The notes under the pieces were generated by a model, which was given only the letters and a program-made list of their open reading frames with translations, was not told the origin of the DNA and did no database searches. A program made the translations under genes and the position numbers. From assembly GCF_009834185.1 (NCBI RefSeq), contig NZ_CP047173.1, positions 620,001 through 684,000 of the forward strand: a DNA stretch of 64,000 nucleotides, in the 5' to 3' direction. This document shows positions 8,295 through 16,549 of the stretch, one piece after another. Source of the DNA: Rathayibacter sp. VKM Ac-2760 (GTDB taxonomy: Bacteria > Actinomycetota > Actinomycetes > Actinomycetales > Microbacteriaceae). Each line of letters begins with the position of its first letter. The first letter of the stretch is position 1.

Positions 8295-9224
8295 ATGACC
8301 ACGACCACGACGGCGGCGCCCCAGACGCCGGCCACCACGCCTCCGGTCGCCCCGCGCAAGCGGACGCTCGGCCGCACCTCGAAGACGTTCTACTGGATGA
8401 CGGTCCCCGCCGTCCTGCTCTTCTTCGTCCTGCACACCGTGCCGGTCCTCACCGGCATCTTCTTCAGCTTCACGAACTACGCCGGCTACGGCTCGTGGGA
8501 CCTGATCGGCTTCTCGAACTACCTGGCCCTGCTCCAGGACGACCGGGTCTGGAAGGCCTACGGCTTCACCTTCGGCTTCGCGATCGTGGCGACGATCCTG
8601 GTCAACGTGATCTCGCTCGGGATCGCCATCGCCCTGAACGCGAAGATCAAGTTCCAGACGGCCTTCCGCGGGATCTACTTCATCCCCTACGTGCTCTCGA
8701 CCCTGGTCATCGGCTACGTCTTCCAGTACCTCTTCGCGAACTCGCTCCCGCAGATCGTCGGAGCGATCCCGGTGCTCGGCGAGAACATCCTCGCGAACGC
8801 CGACTGGGCCTGGGTGGCGATCGTGATCCTGGCGGTCTGGCAGGCCTCGGCCTTCTCGATCATCATCTACCTCGCCGGTCTGCAGACCATTCCGGGGGAG
8901 CTCTACGAGGCGACCTCGCTCGACGGCGCGACGCCCTGGCGGCAGTTCACCTCGATCACGTTCCCGCTGATCGCGTCCTTCTTCACGATCAACATGGTCC
9001 TGTCGATGAAGAACTTCCTCCAGGTCTTCGACCACATCGTCGCCCTCACCAACGGCGGGCCGGGCACCTCGACCGAGTCGATCACGCTGCTGATCTACCG
9101 CGGTGGCTTCCAGGGCGGCGAGTACGCCTATCAGACGGCCAACGCCGTCCTCTACTTCCTCATCATCATCGTGGTCTCGCTGATCCAGTTCCGAGTCCTC
9201 AGCCGCAGAGAGGCGTCCTTCTGA
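8295..9224 (+). CDS. Sugar ABC transporter permease (MalF/UgpA-like)
   Basis: 309 residues with six membrane segments and an Ala/Thr/Pro-rich cytoplasmic N-terminus of about 35 residues. The EAA loop that contacts the ATPase is EATSLDGATPWRQFTSITFP. It is the first of two CUT1 inner-membrane subunits. The ATG at 8295 lies 7 nt after the binding-protein stop, with AGCAGGA in front. The longer in-frame upstream sequence is the binding-protein gene read in another frame. It overlaps the next gene by one base (TGATG). Confidence 0.92.
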   Translation: MTTTTTAAPQTPATTPPVAPRKRTLGRTSKTFYWMTVPAVLLFFVLHTVPVLTGIFFSFTNYAGYGSWDLIGFSNYLALLQDDRVWKAYGFTFGFAIVATILVNVISLGIAIALNAKIKFQTAFRGIYFIPYVLSTLVIGYVFQYLFANSLPQIVGAIPVLGENILANADWAWVAIVILAVWQASAFSIIIYLAGLQTIPGELYEATSLDGATPWRQFTSITFPLIASFFTINMVLSMKNFLQVFDHIVALTNGGPGTSTESITLLIYRGGFQGGEYAYQTANAVLYFLIIIVVSLIQFRVLSRREASF

Positions 9225-10123
9225 TGACCGCGACCATCACCCCCACGACCGCCATCGCCCTCGGCGAGCCGCAGGAGGGGAAGCGCCCGCGCCGCCCCTC
9301 CCGCGACTCCTACAGGATCAACTGGTGGGCCACCGCGCTCATCGCCGTCTGCTCGCTGACGATCCTGCTGCCGCTCTACTTCGCCGTCGTCACGGCGCTG
9401 AAGACGCCGGACCAGCTCGGCGGCACCGGCTTCGAGCTGCCGACCTCGATCTCCTGGGAGAACTTCGCCGCGGCCTGGGAGGCGACCCGCTTCCCGCAGG
9501 CCTTCGTCAACACCGCGCTGATCACGGTGGGGGCGGTCGCGCTGACGCTCTTCTCGAACTCGATGGTCGCCTACGCCGTCGCCCGCAATCTCGACAAGCC
9601 GTTCTTCAAGGGCGTCTACTTCTACCTGCTCGCCGCGGTCTTCGTGCCGTTCCCGATCATCATGCTGCCGGTGGTGAAGGAGACTGCACTGCTGGGCCTG
9701 GACAACCAGGTCGGGCTGATCCTGCTCTACGCCGTCTTCGGCCTCTCGATCAACACCTTCATCTACACGGCCTTCATCCGCTCGATCCCGATCGAGCTCG
9801 AGGAGGCGGCCCGCACCGACGGCGCCTCGACCTGGCGCACCTACTGGCAGATCATCTTCCCGCTGCTCGGACCGATGAACGCCACCGTCGGGATCCTCAC
9901 CTGCGTCTGGGCCTGGAACGACTTCATCCTGCCGCTGGTGGTGCTCTCCGACCCGTCGGCCCGCACCCTGCCGCTCGCGGAGTACGTCTTCCAGGGGCAG
10001 TTCAACACCAACTACACCGTCGCCTTCGCCTCGTACCTGATGGCGATGGCCCCGCTGCTGATCGTCTACCTCTTCGCCCAGCGCTGGGTCGTCAGCGGCG
10101 TGATGCGCGGCTCGATCAAGTAG
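9224..10123 (+). CDS. Sugar ABC transporter permease (MalG/UgpE-like)
   Basis: 299 residues, six membrane segments, EAA loop EAARTDGASTWRTYWQIIFP and the C-terminal QRWVVSGVMRGSIK ending typical of MalG-type subunits. The ATG at 9224 overlaps the previous stop (TGATG), so translation is coupled. No ATP-binding gene follows. In actinobacteria several CUT1 importers share one MsiK/MalK-type ATPase encoded elsewhere, which is the likely case here. A strong terminator follows at 10152. Confidence 0.92.
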   Translation: MTATITPTTAIALGEPQEGKRPRRPSRDSYRINWWATALIAVCSLTILLPLYFAVVTALKTPDQLGGTGFELPTSISWENFAAAWEATRFPQAFVNTALITVGAVALTLFSNSMVAYAVARNLDKPFFKGVYFYLLAAVFVPFPIIMLPVVKETALLGLDNQVGLILLYAVFGLSINTFIYTAFIRSIPIELEEAARTDGASTWRTYWQIIFPLLGPMNATVGILTCVWAWNDFILPLVVLSDPSARTLPLAEYVFQGQFNTNYTVAFASYLMAMAPLLIVYLFAQRWVVSGVMRGSIK

Positions 10124-10151
10124 GACGCCCGAGCGCGTCCTGCACGAGTGG

Positions 10152-10206
10152 GGCCGAGCGGCCGGAATCGTCGAGAATCCTCGCGATCCGGCCGCTCGGC
10201 CTTCTT
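10152..10206 (+). terminator. Rho-independent terminator of the alpha-galactoside operon
   Basis: A 15-bp perfect stem (GGCCGAGCGGCCGGA at 10152-10166 pairing with 10187-10201) with a 20-nt loop, followed by TTCTTCGT. It ends the permease transcript and also lies 3' of the convergent lipoprotein gene. Confidence 0.85.
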
Positions 10207-10217
10207 CGTGCGCCCTG

Positions 10218-11288
10218 TCAGTCGGAGGCCGGTGGAGCGACGCCGATGATGCGGTCGTCGTCCGCACCCGGCGACCCGCGCCCGTCGGTGTTGCTGGTCA
10301 CGAACCACAGGGATCCGTCCGGCGCCGCCACCGCGTCCCGCAGCCGCCCGTACTCGCCGACCGCGTAGTCGGTCGAGGCCGACGGATCCGCGACCGGCAC
10401 CGCGCGCAGCACCTCGCCGCGCAGGTTCGCCAGGTAGAGCACGCCGTCCAGCTCGGTCATCCCGCTCGGGCTGGCCGCGTCCGGCTGCCACTGCTGCACC
10501 GGATCGACGAAGCCGTCCTCGCCGGCGATCCCCTCGACCTCGGGCCAGCCGTAGTTCGCGCCCGGCTCGATCACGTTCAGCTCGTCCCAGGTGTCCTGCC
10601 CGAACTCGCTCGCGAAGAGCGTGCCGTCCTCGGCCCAGGCCAGGCCCTGCGGATTGCGGTGCCCGCTGCTCCAGACGAGCGAGCCCGGGTACGGGTTGTC
10701 GTCGGGCACGGCGCCGTCGAGCGTCATCCGCAGGATCTTGCCCGAGAGCTGGTCGAGGTCCTGCGCCGCCTCGCGCCGCCCGGCGTCGCCGACGGTGGCG
10801 TAGAGCATCCCGTCGGGGCCGATCGCGAGGCGCCCGCCGTCGTGGGTGCGCGCGGCGGGGATGCCTTCCAGGATCGTCTCGGGCGGGCCGAGCGCGAACG
10901 ACCCCGGCTCGCCCTCGAGTGCGAACCGCTGGATCCGATTGCCGTCGGCCGCGGTCGAGTAGGCGAACAGCGTGCGCCCGTCGACCGCCAGCCCGAGCAG
11001 CCCGCTCTCGCCCTCGGCGACCACGCCCTCGACGACGCCGATCCCACGCGCGGAGCCGTCCGCCGCGAGCTCGAGCACCCGCCCGCTGTCGCGCTCGCTG
11101 ACGAGCGCCGTGCCGTCGACGAACGCGACCGACCACGGCGCCTCGAGTCCCTCCGCGACGCTGCTCGCGCCGATCAGCTCGCGCGCATCGGGGCGAGGAG
11201 CGGCAGGAGTCGTGCTGCACGAGGCGAGCCCCACGCCGAGCGCGAGGGTCGCGCCGACGAGGGCGGAGCGGAGGACGGCATGGGACAT
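10218..11288 (-). CDS. PQQ-dependent sugar dehydrogenase-like lipoprotein
   Basis: 356 residues. The signal peptide ends in the lipobox GLASC (Cys24), so it is a surface lipoprotein. The mature part is a six-bladed beta-propeller of the soluble glucose/sorbosone dehydrogenase family: APWSVAFVDG, SGLLGLAVDG, GGRLAIGPDGMLYATVGDAG, LSGKILRMTLDG, ANYGWPEVEG. Family members oxidise aldose sugars using PQQ; whether this organism makes PQQ is not visible, and some relatives lack enzyme activity. The ATG at 11288 is chosen because it begins the signal peptide and follows a G-run. The longer frame upstream reads through repeats. Confidence 0.85.
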   Translation of the reverse strand: MSHAVLRSALVGATLALGVGLASCSTTPAAPRPDARELIGASSVAEGLEAPWSVAFVDGTALVSERDSGRVLELAADGSARGIGVVEGVVAEGESGLLGLAVDGRTLFAYSTAADGNRIQRFALEGEPGSFALGPPETILEGIPAARTHDGGRLAIGPDGMLYATVGDAGRREAAQDLDQLSGKILRMTLDGAVPDDNPYPGSLVWSSGHRNPQGLAWAEDGTLFASEFGQDTWDELNVIEPGANYGWPEVEGIAGEDGFVDPVQQWQPDAASPSGMTELDGVLYLANLRGEVLRAVPVADPSASTDYAVGEYGRLRDAVAAPDGSLWFVTSNTDGRGSPGADDDRIIGVAPPASD

Positions 11289-11332
11289 CCCCCCAGGCTG
11301 CCCGCCCAACCTTCGAGAATTCTCACTTTCAT

Positions 11333-11454
11333 GCTGGCCGAGTAGCCCCGAAGGGGCCCTTGCTGGTCGAGTAGCCCCGAAGGGGCCCTTGCTGGTCGAG
11401 TAGCCCCGAAGGGGCCCTTGCTGGTCGAGTAGCCCCGAAGGGGCGTATCGAGAC
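11333..11454 (+). repeat. Tandem array of four REPIN left arms
   Basis: Four consecutive 29-bp units of the pattern TGCTGGTCGAGTAGCCCC-GAA-GGGGCCCT. Only the last is completed with GTATCGAGACCC. Each unit has a CCCCGAAGGGG hairpin. The array lies between two divergent genes, in the likely promoter region. The rest of the 280-bp gap shows only the -10 box for the next gene. Confidence 0.85.
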
Positions 11455-11569
11455 CCGCGCTCCGCCGGACGGGGCCGCATGATCGCCCCGATCCGCCGTC
11501 ACCGCCAGCACCCCGACGAATCCCGCGCACCCCCACCGGATGTCACCCCCGCGGCGTAGCGTTGCCGAG

Positions 11570-12955
11570 GTGATGCGCCCCCAGATCAGCACCCTCGGCC
11601 GGCTGCGCGCCTCCGGGCACGTGCAGAAGACCCTCCGCACCGAGATCCGCGACAACCTCCTCGACGCCCTCCGCGAGGGCCGCGACCCCTGGCCCGGCCT
11701 GCACGGCTTCCAGGACACCGTCATCCCCCAGGTCGAGCGGGCGGTGATCGCCGGGCACGACATCGTGCTGCTCGGCGAGCGCGGCCAGGGCAAGACCCGC
11801 CTCCTCCGCACGCTCAACGGCCTGCTCGACGAGTGGACCCCCGTCATCGACGGCTCCGAGCTCGGCGAGCACCCCTACGAGCCGATCACCTCGATCAGCA
11901 GGCGCCGGGCGGAGGAGCTCGGCGACGAGCTGCCCGTCGCCTGGCGCAGCCGCGAGGAGCGCTACGTCGAGAAGCTGGCCACGCCGGACACGAGCGTCGC
12001 CGACCTCATCGGCGACGTCGACCCGATGAAGGTGGCCGAGGGCCGCAGCCTCGGCGACCCGGAGACCATCCACTTCGGCCTCATCCCGCGCAGCCACCGC
12101 GGCATCGTCGCGATCAACGAGCTGCCCGACCTCGCCGAGCGCATCCAGGTCGCGATGCTCAACGTGATGGAGGAGCGCGACATCCAGATCCGCGGCTACG
12201 TCCTGCGCCTGCCGCTCGACGTCCTCGTCGTCGCGAGCGCCAACCCCGAGGACTACACGAACCGCGGCCGGATCATCACCCCGCTGAAGGACCGCTTCGG
12301 CGCCGAGATCCGCACCCACTACCCGACGGCCCTCGTCGACGAGATCGCCGTGATCCGCCAGGAGGCCGACCTCGTCGCGACCGTGCCCGACGCCCTGATC
12401 GAGATCCTCGCCCGCTTCACCCGGGCCCTGCGCGAGTCCTCCTCCGTCGACCAGCGCAGCGGCGTCAGCGCCCGCTTCGCCATCGCCGGCGCCGAGACCA
12501 TCGCCGCCGCCGCGCTGCACCGGGCCACCCGGCGCGGCGAGGAGGAGGCGGTCGCCCGCCCGATCGACCTCGAGACCGCGGTCGACGTGCTCGGCGGCAA
12601 GATCGAGTTCGAGTCGGGGGAGGAGGGCCGCGAGGACGAGATCCTCGACCACCTCCTCCGCCAGGCCACCGCCGAGACGGTCCGCGCTCACCTGCGCGGG
12701 CTCGACCTCGCCCCGCTCGTCAGCGCCGTCGAGAACGGCGTGATGATCACGACCGGCGAGCAGGTGACGGCGCAGGAGTTCCTCGACGCGCTGCCGCCGC
12801 TCGGCGAGTCGACCCTCTACGACGACATCGCCGACCGGCTCGAGGCCGTCGGCGCCGGCCGCCGCGCGGGCGCCGTCGAGCTCGCCCTCGAGGGCCTCTA
12901 CCTCTCGCGCAAGCTCAGCAAGGAGACCGGCGGAGGCGAGGCCGTCTATGGCTGA
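11570..12955 (+). CDS. MoxR-type AAA+ ATPase (magnesium chelatase ChlI-like)
   Basis: 461 residues. Walker A GERGQGKT at about residues 69-76, Walker B region GIVAINELPDL, and sensor segments VVASANPEDYTNRGRIITPLKDRFGAEIRTHYP place it in the MoxR/ChlI clade. These ATPases act with a von Willebrand factor A protein, encoded next, as a chaperone-like pair for metal or cofactor insertion; the client is unknown. TAGCGT (11557-11562) ends 7 nt before the GTG at 11570 and no Shine-Dalgarno is present, so a leaderless GTG start is preferred over the adjacent ATG at 11573. The gene is followed 41 bp later by its VWA partner. Confidence 0.88.
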   Translation: MMRPQISTLGRLRASGHVQKTLRTEIRDNLLDALREGRDPWPGLHGFQDTVIPQVERAVIAGHDIVLLGERGQGKTRLLRTLNGLLDEWTPVIDGSELGEHPYEPITSISRRRAEELGDELPVAWRSREERYVEKLATPDTSVADLIGDVDPMKVAEGRSLGDPETIHFGLIPRSHRGIVAINELPDLAERIQVAMLNVMEERDIQIRGYVLRLPLDVLVVASANPEDYTNRGRIITPLKDRFGAEIRTHYPTALVDEIAVIRQEADLVATVPDALIEILARFTRALRESSSVDQRSGVSARFAIAGAETIAAAALHRATRRGEEEAVARPIDLETAVDVLGGKIEFESGEEGREDEILDHLLRQATAETVRAHLRGLDLAPLVSAVENGVMITTGEQVTAQEFLDALPPLGESTLYDDIADRLEAVGAGRRAGAVELALEGLYLSRKLSKETGGGEAVYG

Positions 12956-12996
12956 GCCGTCCACCACGCGATCGGCGCGCGCCGGAGGGACCGCGC

Positions 12997-15036
12997 GTGC
13001 CTAGGGGTAACCGCCGTCTCGGGCGCGACGCCCGCTACTCCCGCTACGACGGCGGCCCGGACCCGCTCGCCCCGCCCGTCGACCTCGCGGAGGCGCTCGA
13101 CGCCGTCGGCGAGGACGTCATGGCCGGCACCTCGCCCGAGCGCGCCATGCGCGAGTTCCTCCGCCGCGGCGGTCGCGACGGCCAGGGTCTGGACGACCTC
13201 GCCGCCCGCGTCGCCGAGCGCCGGCGCGAGCTGACGCAGAAGCACGGCCTCGACGGCACCCTGCGCGAGGTCCGCGAGCTGCTCGACCGCGCCGTCCTCG
13301 CCGAGCGCAAGCAGCTCGCCCGCGACACCCAGATGGACGACGGCGACCGCGCCCTCGCCGAGATCCAGCTCGACAGCCTGCCGCCCTCGCCCGCCGCCGC
13401 GGTCTCCGAGCTCTCGGACTACCGCTGGCAGAGCCCAGAGGCGCGCGCCGACTTCGAGAAGATCAAGGAGCTGCTCGGCGCGGAGATGCTCGAGCAGCGC
13501 TTCGAGGGCATGAAGCAGGCCCTGCAGAACGCAAGCGACGAGGACCGCGCGGCGATCGACGCGATGCTCCGCGACCTCAACGCCCTGCTCGAGGCGCACG
13601 CCCGCGGCGAGGACACCCCCGAGCAGTTCGACGCCTTCATGGCGCAGCACGGCGAGTACTTCCCCGAGCGGCCCGAGACCGTCGACGAGCTGATCGACGC
13701 CCTGGCTGCCCGCGCGGCCGCGGCCCAGCGGATGCGCAACTCGATGACCCAGCAGCAGCGCGACGAGCTCGACGCCCTCGCCCAGCAGGCCTTCGGCACG
13801 CCCGAGCTGATGCAGTCCCTCGGGCAGCTGGACGAGACCCTGCGGGGCCTGCGCCCCGGCGAGGACTGGGGCGGCTCCGAGCGGATGGACGGCGAGCAGG
13901 GCCTCGGCCTCGGCGACGGCACCGGCGTCTTCCAGGAGCTCGCCGACCTCGACGCGCTCGCCGACCAGCTCGCGCAGCCGCACGCGCAGTCGAACCTCGA
14001 CGACCTCGACCTCGACCTGCTGGCCCGCCGCCTCGGCGACGACGCGGCGGTCGACGCGCAGACCCTCAAGCGCCTCGAGAAGGCGCTGCGCGACTCCGGC
14101 ACCCTGCGCCGCGGCTCCGACGGCGCGCTCACCCTCACCCCCAAGGCCATGCGCCAGCTCGGCAAGGCACTGCTGCGCGACATCGCCGACACGATGTCCG
14201 GCCGGCAGGGCGCGCGCGACGTGCGCCGGGCCGGCGCCGCGGGCGAGCGCTCCGGCGCGACCCGGCAGTGGGAGTTCGGCGACACCGAGGCCTGGGACGT
14301 CACCCGCACCCTCACCAACGCGCTGACCCGCACGGCCGGCGAGGGTCGCGAGACCGGCGCCGGCGTCCGGATCGAGATCGGCGACGTCGAGGTGCAGGAG
14401 ACGGAGGCGCGGACCCAGGCCTGCGTCGCCCTCCTCGTCGACACCTCGTTCTCGATGGCGATGGACGGCCGCTGGGTGCCGATGAAGCGCACGGCGCTCG
14501 CCCTGCACACCCTGATCTCGAGCCGGTTCCGCGGCGACGAGCTGCAGCTGATCGCCTTCGGGCGCCAGGCCGAGGTGATGGACGTCGAGCGGCTCGTCGG
14601 CCTCGACGCGGAGTGGGAGAAGGGCACCAACCTGCACCACGCCCTGCTGCTCGCCAACCGGCACTTCCGCAAGCACCCGAGCGCGCAGCCGGTCCTGCTG
14701 ATCGTCACCGACGGCGAGCCGACCGCGCACCTCGAGCCCGACGGGCAGGTCTACTTCGACTACCCGCCCGACCCGGTGACGGTCGCCGTCTCGGTCCGCG
14801 AGCTCGACGCCTCCACCCGGCTCGGCGCGCACACCACGTTCTTCCGGCTCGGCGACGACCCGGGGCTCGCCCGCTTCATCGACTCGCTCGCGCGCCGCGT
14901 CGGCGGCTCGGTCGTGAACCCGGAGGCGGACGACCTCGGCGCCGCGGTCGTGTCGTCCTACCTCGGTGCGCGCGGAGCGGCACCGGGCGGGCGTCCGCCG
15001 GGCGACGAGCTGTTCGGCCGCGGCTGGGGCTTCTAG
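12997..15036 (+). CDS. VWA-domain protein, partner of the MoxR ATPase (ChlD/CoxE-like)
   Basis: 679 residues. The N-terminal two thirds are acidic, helical and Asp/Glu/Arg-rich. The C-terminal VWA domain begins near residue 475 with the metal-ion-dependent adhesion motif VDTSFSM (D482, S484, S486) and continues through TNLHHALLLANRHFRKHP and LLIVTDGEPTAH. GTG at 12997 has GGAGGG 7 nt before it. A competing ATG at 12948 overlaps the ATPase stop but reads only 18 codons before a stop at 13002, so either it is a mini-ORF or the original start has been lost by an indel. Likely one operon with the ATPase. Confidence 0.85.
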   Translation: MPRGNRRLGRDARYSRYDGGPDPLAPPVDLAEALDAVGEDVMAGTSPERAMREFLRRGGRDGQGLDDLAARVAERRRELTQKHGLDGTLREVRELLDRAVLAERKQLARDTQMDDGDRALAEIQLDSLPPSPAAAVSELSDYRWQSPEARADFEKIKELLGAEMLEQRFEGMKQALQNASDEDRAAIDAMLRDLNALLEAHARGEDTPEQFDAFMAQHGEYFPERPETVDELIDALAARAAAAQRMRNSMTQQQRDELDALAQQAFGTPELMQSLGQLDETLRGLRPGEDWGGSERMDGEQGLGLGDGTGVFQELADLDALADQLAQPHAQSNLDDLDLDLLARRLGDDAAVDAQTLKRLEKALRDSGTLRRGSDGALTLTPKAMRQLGKALLRDIADTMSGRQGARDVRRAGAAGERSGATRQWEFGDTEAWDVTRTLTNALTRTAGEGRETGAGVRIEIGDVEVQETEARTQACVALLVDTSFSMAMDGRWVPMKRTALALHTLISSRFRGDELQLIAFGRQAEVMDVERLVGLDAEWEKGTNLHHALLLANRHFRKHPSAQPVLLIVTDGEPTAHLEPDGQVYFDYPPDPVTVAVSVRELDASTRLGAHTTFFRLGDDPGLARFIDSLARRVGGSVVNPEADDLGAAVVSSYLGARGAAPGGRPPGDELFGRGWGF

Positions 15037-15058
15037 GCGCTCGGCTCGCCGTCCGGGG

Positions 15059-15859
15059 TCAGAACAGCGGCCACGGCACGGCGGGCATGCTCCCGCGGGG
15101 GGCGGGGAAGCGACCGGAGGAGCGGAGCCGGTCGCAGCGCTTCGCGAACGTCGCGATCTCCTCCTCCAGCAGCAGCTCGGAGAGCGCGGCGCCGAGCGGC
15201 CCGTCGATCGCCGAGCGCAGCCGCTTCAGCGCCGCGAGCTCGTCGTCGGTCAGCGGCTCGCCGACCCAGCCCCAGAGCACCGTCCGCAGCTTGTGCTCCA
15301 CGTGGAAGGTCAGCCCGTGGTCGACGCCGTAGCGGTGGCCGCCCGGCATCTCGAGCACGTGCCCGCCCTTGCGGTCCGCATTGTTGACGACGACGTCGAA
15401 GACGGCCATCCGCCGCAGCGCCGCCGAGTCCTCGTGCACGAGCGAGATGTCGCGGTCCTCCGCGTCGCTGCCGTCGAGCACGTGCCGCCAGCCGTCCGGA
15501 ACCGCGTCGGCCGGCACCAGGTCGACGGCGTCCTGCTCCGGATCGATGTCCTGCCAGAGCTGCACCATGCCGATGCCCAGCGGACCCTCGCGGAGCCAGG
15601 TGCGCGGGACGACGTTCCAGCCCAGCGCCTCCGAGGCGAGGTAGGCCGAGACCTCGCGGCCCGCGAGCTGCCCGTCCGGGAAGTCCCAGAGCGGCTTCTC
15701 CCCGGCGACCGGCTTGTAGACGACGGAGGTGCTGCCGATGCTGCCGAGGAACGTCGCGTTCGAGGCGACCGTGATCCGGCCGGTGAGCTCCAGCTCGCCG
15801 CTCTGCAGGTCGGCGTCGCTCGGTTCGGGCGCGTCGCTGGGATCGGGCGCGTCGCTCAT
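15059..15859 (-). CDS. SCO1664-family PI3/PI4-kinase-like protein
   Basis: 266 residues. Kinase-fold features similar to phosphatidylinositol 3/4-kinase-like bacterial proteins are visible: STSVVYKPVAGEKPLWDFP (nucleotide-binding Lys), REVSAYLASEALGW, MAVFDVVVNNADRKGGHVL (catalytic Asn/Asp) and YGVDHGLTFH (metal-binding Asp). SCO1664 proteins are conserved in actinobacteria and of unknown function. The start codon overlaps the upstream DUF3090 stop (ATGA at 15856-15859), so the two are translationally coupled. It is convergent with the VWA gene, 22 bp apart. Confidence 0.85.
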   Translation of the reverse strand: MSDAPDPSDAPEPSDADLQSGELELTGRITVASNATFLGSIGSTSVVYKPVAGEKPLWDFPDGQLAGREVSAYLASEALGWNVVPRTWLREGPLGIGMVQLWQDIDPEQDAVDLVPADAVPDGWRHVLDGSDAEDRDISLVHEDSAALRRMAVFDVVVNNADRKGGHVLEMPGGHRYGVDHGLTFHVEHKLRTVLWGWVGEPLTDDELAALKRLRSAIDGPLGAALSELLLEEEIATFAKRCDRLRSSGRFPAPRGSMPAVPWPLF

Positions 15860-16392
15860 GTGAGCGGGCAGTCGTGCCCGTCGGGGTCCATCGGCTCGCC
15901 GCAGCGAGGGCAGAGCGGGCGGCCGGCGCCGACGACCTCGAGGGTGCGCTTGGCGAAGGCGCGGGCGGTGCCCACGGGGATGCGCACCTGCAGCATCTCC
16001 TCCGGGACGACCGGTTCGTCGTCGGTGTCGTCCTCGTCGCCCTCGACCACCGGATAGGCCTCGATGACGACCTGCGCCGTCGACGGGTCCCAGCCGAGGC
16101 TGAGGCTGCCGACGCGGAACTCGGCCGCGACCGGCTGGTCGAGCGGCTCGTTGTCGACGAGCTCCGGAGGGGTGCCGGGCGGCACGCTCGCCGGGTTGCC
16201 CTCCGCCGACATCAGCTGGTCGAGGATCTCGTCGATCTTCTCCGCGAGCAGCGCCGACTGCTGCTTCTCCAGGCCGACGCTCACGACGCGCGGTCCGGTG
16301 CGGGCCTGAAGGTAGAAGGAGCGCGAGCCGGGGGAGCCGACCGTCCCCACGACGACGCGGTCGGGCCAGTCGAATCCGTGCACGATGGGCAT
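15856..16392 (-). CDS. DUF3090-family protein
   Basis: 178 residues matching the actinobacterial DUF3090 pattern: N-terminal GSRSFYLQARTG, VSVGLEKQQSALLAEKIDEIL, and a C-terminal Cys-rich ribbon CPRCGEPMDPDGHDCPLT that could bind zinc. Function is unknown. It is coupled to SCO1664 downstream and accompanied by a histidine phosphatase upstream, the same trio found in many actinobacteria. TAGACT (fwd 16399-16404, complement) ends 6 nt before the ATG and there is no Shine-Dalgarno, so the mRNA is probably leaderless and this gene has its own promoter. Confidence 0.88.
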   Translation of the reverse strand: MPIVHGFDWPDRVVVGTVGSPGSRSFYLQARTGPRVVSVGLEKQQSALLAEKIDEILDQLMSAEGNPASVPPGTPPELVDNEPLDQPVAAEFRVGSLSLGWDPSTAQVVIEAYPVVEGDEDDTDDEPVVPEEMLQVRIPVGTARAFAKRTLEVVGAGRPLCPRCGEPMDPDGHDCPLT

Positions 16393-16447
16393 GCGCCCAG
16401 TCTACGAGCGCCCGGCTGACCCGCCCCTGCACGCCGACGGCTGCCCG

Positions 16448-16544
16448 CAGATCGAGCAGCGCCCTCCCTCTGCCGATCGAGCAGGCCACGCAGCGCCCCC
16501 TCTTGGTGATCGAGTAGCCCGCGCAGCGGGCGTATCGAGATCCC
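16448..16544 (+). repeat. REPIN-family single arms
   Basis: Two decayed arms (ATCGAGCAGCGCCC near 16450, GATCGAGCAGGCCACGC near 16474) followed by one nearly complete arm GATCGAGTAGCCCGC...GTATCGAGATC (16507-16542). They fill the gap between the histidine phosphatase stop and the DUF3090 start. Confidence 0.75.
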
Positions 16545-16549
16545 CGCCC

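Noticed and set aside
6983..10123. A broken sugar ABC transporter because no ATPase gene is present.
   Set aside because: CUT1 importers in actinobacteria commonly use a shared MsiK-like ATPase encoded elsewhere, and all three genes here are intact.
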